Shown here one piece after another: positions 63,108 through 64,000 of a stretch of 64,000 bases of DNA. Source of the DNA: Maribellus maritimus. Lineage in GTDB: Bacteria > Bacteroidota > Bacteroidia > Bacteroidales > Prolixibacteraceae. Made by a program: the position numbers and the translations under genes. The notes below the pieces were generated by a model, which was given only the letters and a program-made list of their open reading frames with translations, did not search any database and had not been told where the DNA came from. The first letter of the stretch is position 1, and each line of letters opens with the position of its first letter. The stretch spans positions 186,001 to 250,000 of the forward strand of contig NZ_JAIKLE010000001.1 in NCBI RefSeq assembly GCF_022267315.1. The letters are read 5' to 3'.

Positions 63108-64000
63108 ATGTTGAATAAGTTAATTGCGAACATGCTGCCTTATATGCCCAAAAAACTGGTCTGGGTATTTTCAAAAAGGTATATCGCTGGTGAAACAATC
63201 GAAGAAGGCCTTTTAGCTTCAAAATTACTCAATGCGAAAAATATTGAAGTAACAGTTGATTTGCTTGGCGAATTTATTGAAACACTAGAAGAGGCGGAGC
63301 AGAATAAAGACTACTACATTAAAATTATTGACGAATTTACCAGTGAAGGAATAAAAGGTAGTTTTTCGTTAAAACCGACTATGTTTGGTTTACTTATTAA
63401 CGCCGAGGCCTGTTATAATTATGTACATGAAGTTGTAAAACATGCAGCTGAAAAAAATTCATTTGTGAGAATCGACATGGAAGACTCGCAATGTGTCGAT
63501 ATGGAAATAGAAATTTTCAGGAAACTCCGGACCAAATTTCCCAAAAATGTGGGGTTGGTATTGCAGGCTTACCTGAAACGAACTTTGGCTGACATAAAAG
63601 GCCTGCAAGATTTAAACACGGACGAAAATCCGATAAATTTCAGACTCTGTAAAGGAATATATGTTGAACCCGCAAAAATTGCGTTTAAAGATTACCAGGA
63701 AGTTAGGGAACATTTTCTCGAAGATCTGGAATATATGCTACAGAATAATATGTATGCAGCCATTGCCACCCATGATAAATTCCTGATTGAAAACGCAAAC
63801 AAACTATTGGAAAAATACAAAACGCCCAAAAACAGGTACGAATTTCAGATGCTTTATGGTGTGACTCCTGAATTACGTCAGTCGATTGTAGATCAGGGAC
63901 ATTTAATGAGGGTTTACGTACCTTTTGGAAAGCATTGGTTTGGATATTCCACACGCAGGCTAAAAGAGAACCCAAAAATGGCGAACCATATAATTAAGGC
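63108..64000 (+). CDS. Proline dehydrogenase, 3' end outside the window
   Basis: The frame from ATG 63108 is open to the end of the window (297 complete codons). It begins MLNKLIANMLPYMPKKLVWVFSKRYI, and the PRODH barrel elements are visible: VTVDLLGEF, FVRIDMEDS, LVLQAYLKRTLADI, FRLCKGIYVEPAKIAFKDYQEV, AAIATHDKFLIENA and YEFQMLYGVTPELRQSIVDQGHLMRVYVPFGKHWFGYSTRRL. The FAD enzyme oxidises proline to pyrroline-5-carboxylate. The frame stays open to the edge because the gene is truncated by the window. Monofunctional short PRODH is common in this phylum; whether a P5C dehydrogenase follows is not visible. Confidence 0.93.
   Translation, partial: MLNKLIANMLPYMPKKLVWVFSKRYIAGETIEEGLLASKLLNAKNIEVTVDLLGEFIETLEEAEQNKDYYIKIIDEFTSEGIKGSFSLKPTMFGLLINAEACYNYVHEVVKHAAEKNSFVRIDMEDSQCVDMEIEIFRKLRTKFPKNVGLVLQAYLKRTLADIKGLQDLNTDENPINFRLCKGIYVEPAKIAFKDYQEVREHFLEDLEYMLQNNMYAAIATHDKFLIENANKLLEKYKTPKNRYEFQMLYGVTPELRQSIVDQGHLMRVYVPFGKHWFGYSTRRLKENPKMANHIIK

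Overview
The window is chromosomal DNA of a member of the Bacteroidota. This is inferred from a type IX secretion / gliding core (porV, porU, gldJ), from many lipoproteins with Bacteroidota-style signal peptides, from TAnnTTTG-type -7 promoter elements and from many AT-rich, A-heavy leader regions. The gene content (DUF1080 proteins, Gfo/Idh oxidoreductases, arabinose isomerase, DUF3472, DUF6261) fits a free-living saccharolytic Marinilabiliales/Prolixibacteraceae-type organism, but that rank is a guess. I see no rRNA, tRNA, CRISPR-Cas locus or insertion sequence.

Layout. 0.08-0.8 kb is a frameshifted DUF6261 gene. Its 5' flank (0.85-1.15 kb) carries an array of short hairpins at an almost exact 41-bp period. 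1.2-5.8 kb looks like imported gene-cassette DNA: five small unrelated plus-strand genes separated by palindrome-rich, attC-like spacers. 5.8-9.2 kb is a two-gene minus-strand operon in which both products carry an RsbW-like ATPase domain, one fused to a GNAT domain and the other to a MATE transporter. 9.7-12.2 kb holds a lipoprotein peptidase-like gene and small envelope proteins. 12.3-20.2 kb is the ispF-porV-porU block, divergent from gldJ. 20.8-25.2 kb holds thioredoxin, CCA-adding enzyme, a nuclease/phosphatase-fold protein and a beta-helix lipoprotein.

25.3-31.1 kb is a peptidoglycan-fragment scavenging locus: a sodium:solute symporter and a NamZ-type muramidase, divergent from a NagZ/AmiE-like fusion of a GH3 hexosaminidase and a serine hydrolase. 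31.3-37.7 kb has a small HTH-like protein, a DUF1080 lipoprotein, a uracil permease, a DNA-metabolism protein, a DASS transporter, a DUF302 protein and an esterase-like protein. 37.7-40.0 kb is a compact operon in which two STAS-like proteins flank a soluble hybrid histidine kinase. 40.6-45.8 kb groups ion-homeostasis genes (SLC12-type cotransporter, CorA, MscS). 45.8-50.5 kb is a sugar-oxidation group (DUF1080, two Gfo/Idh proteins, SDR). A second, decayed copy of the 41-bp hairpin array lies in inverted orientation at 48.06-48.39 kb.

50.5-64 kb contains a split small gene, ApbE with a small NqrM-like membrane protein, acylphosphatase plus a PLP decarboxylase, AraA, an outer-membrane protein followed by a five-heme cytochrome c, a DUF3472 lipoprotein with a GT2 protein, an OmpH chaperone, and the 5' part of proline dehydrogenase running off the end.

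The least explained feature is the pair of 41-bp-period hairpin arrays, which share a consensus and lie 47 kb apart in opposite orientations.
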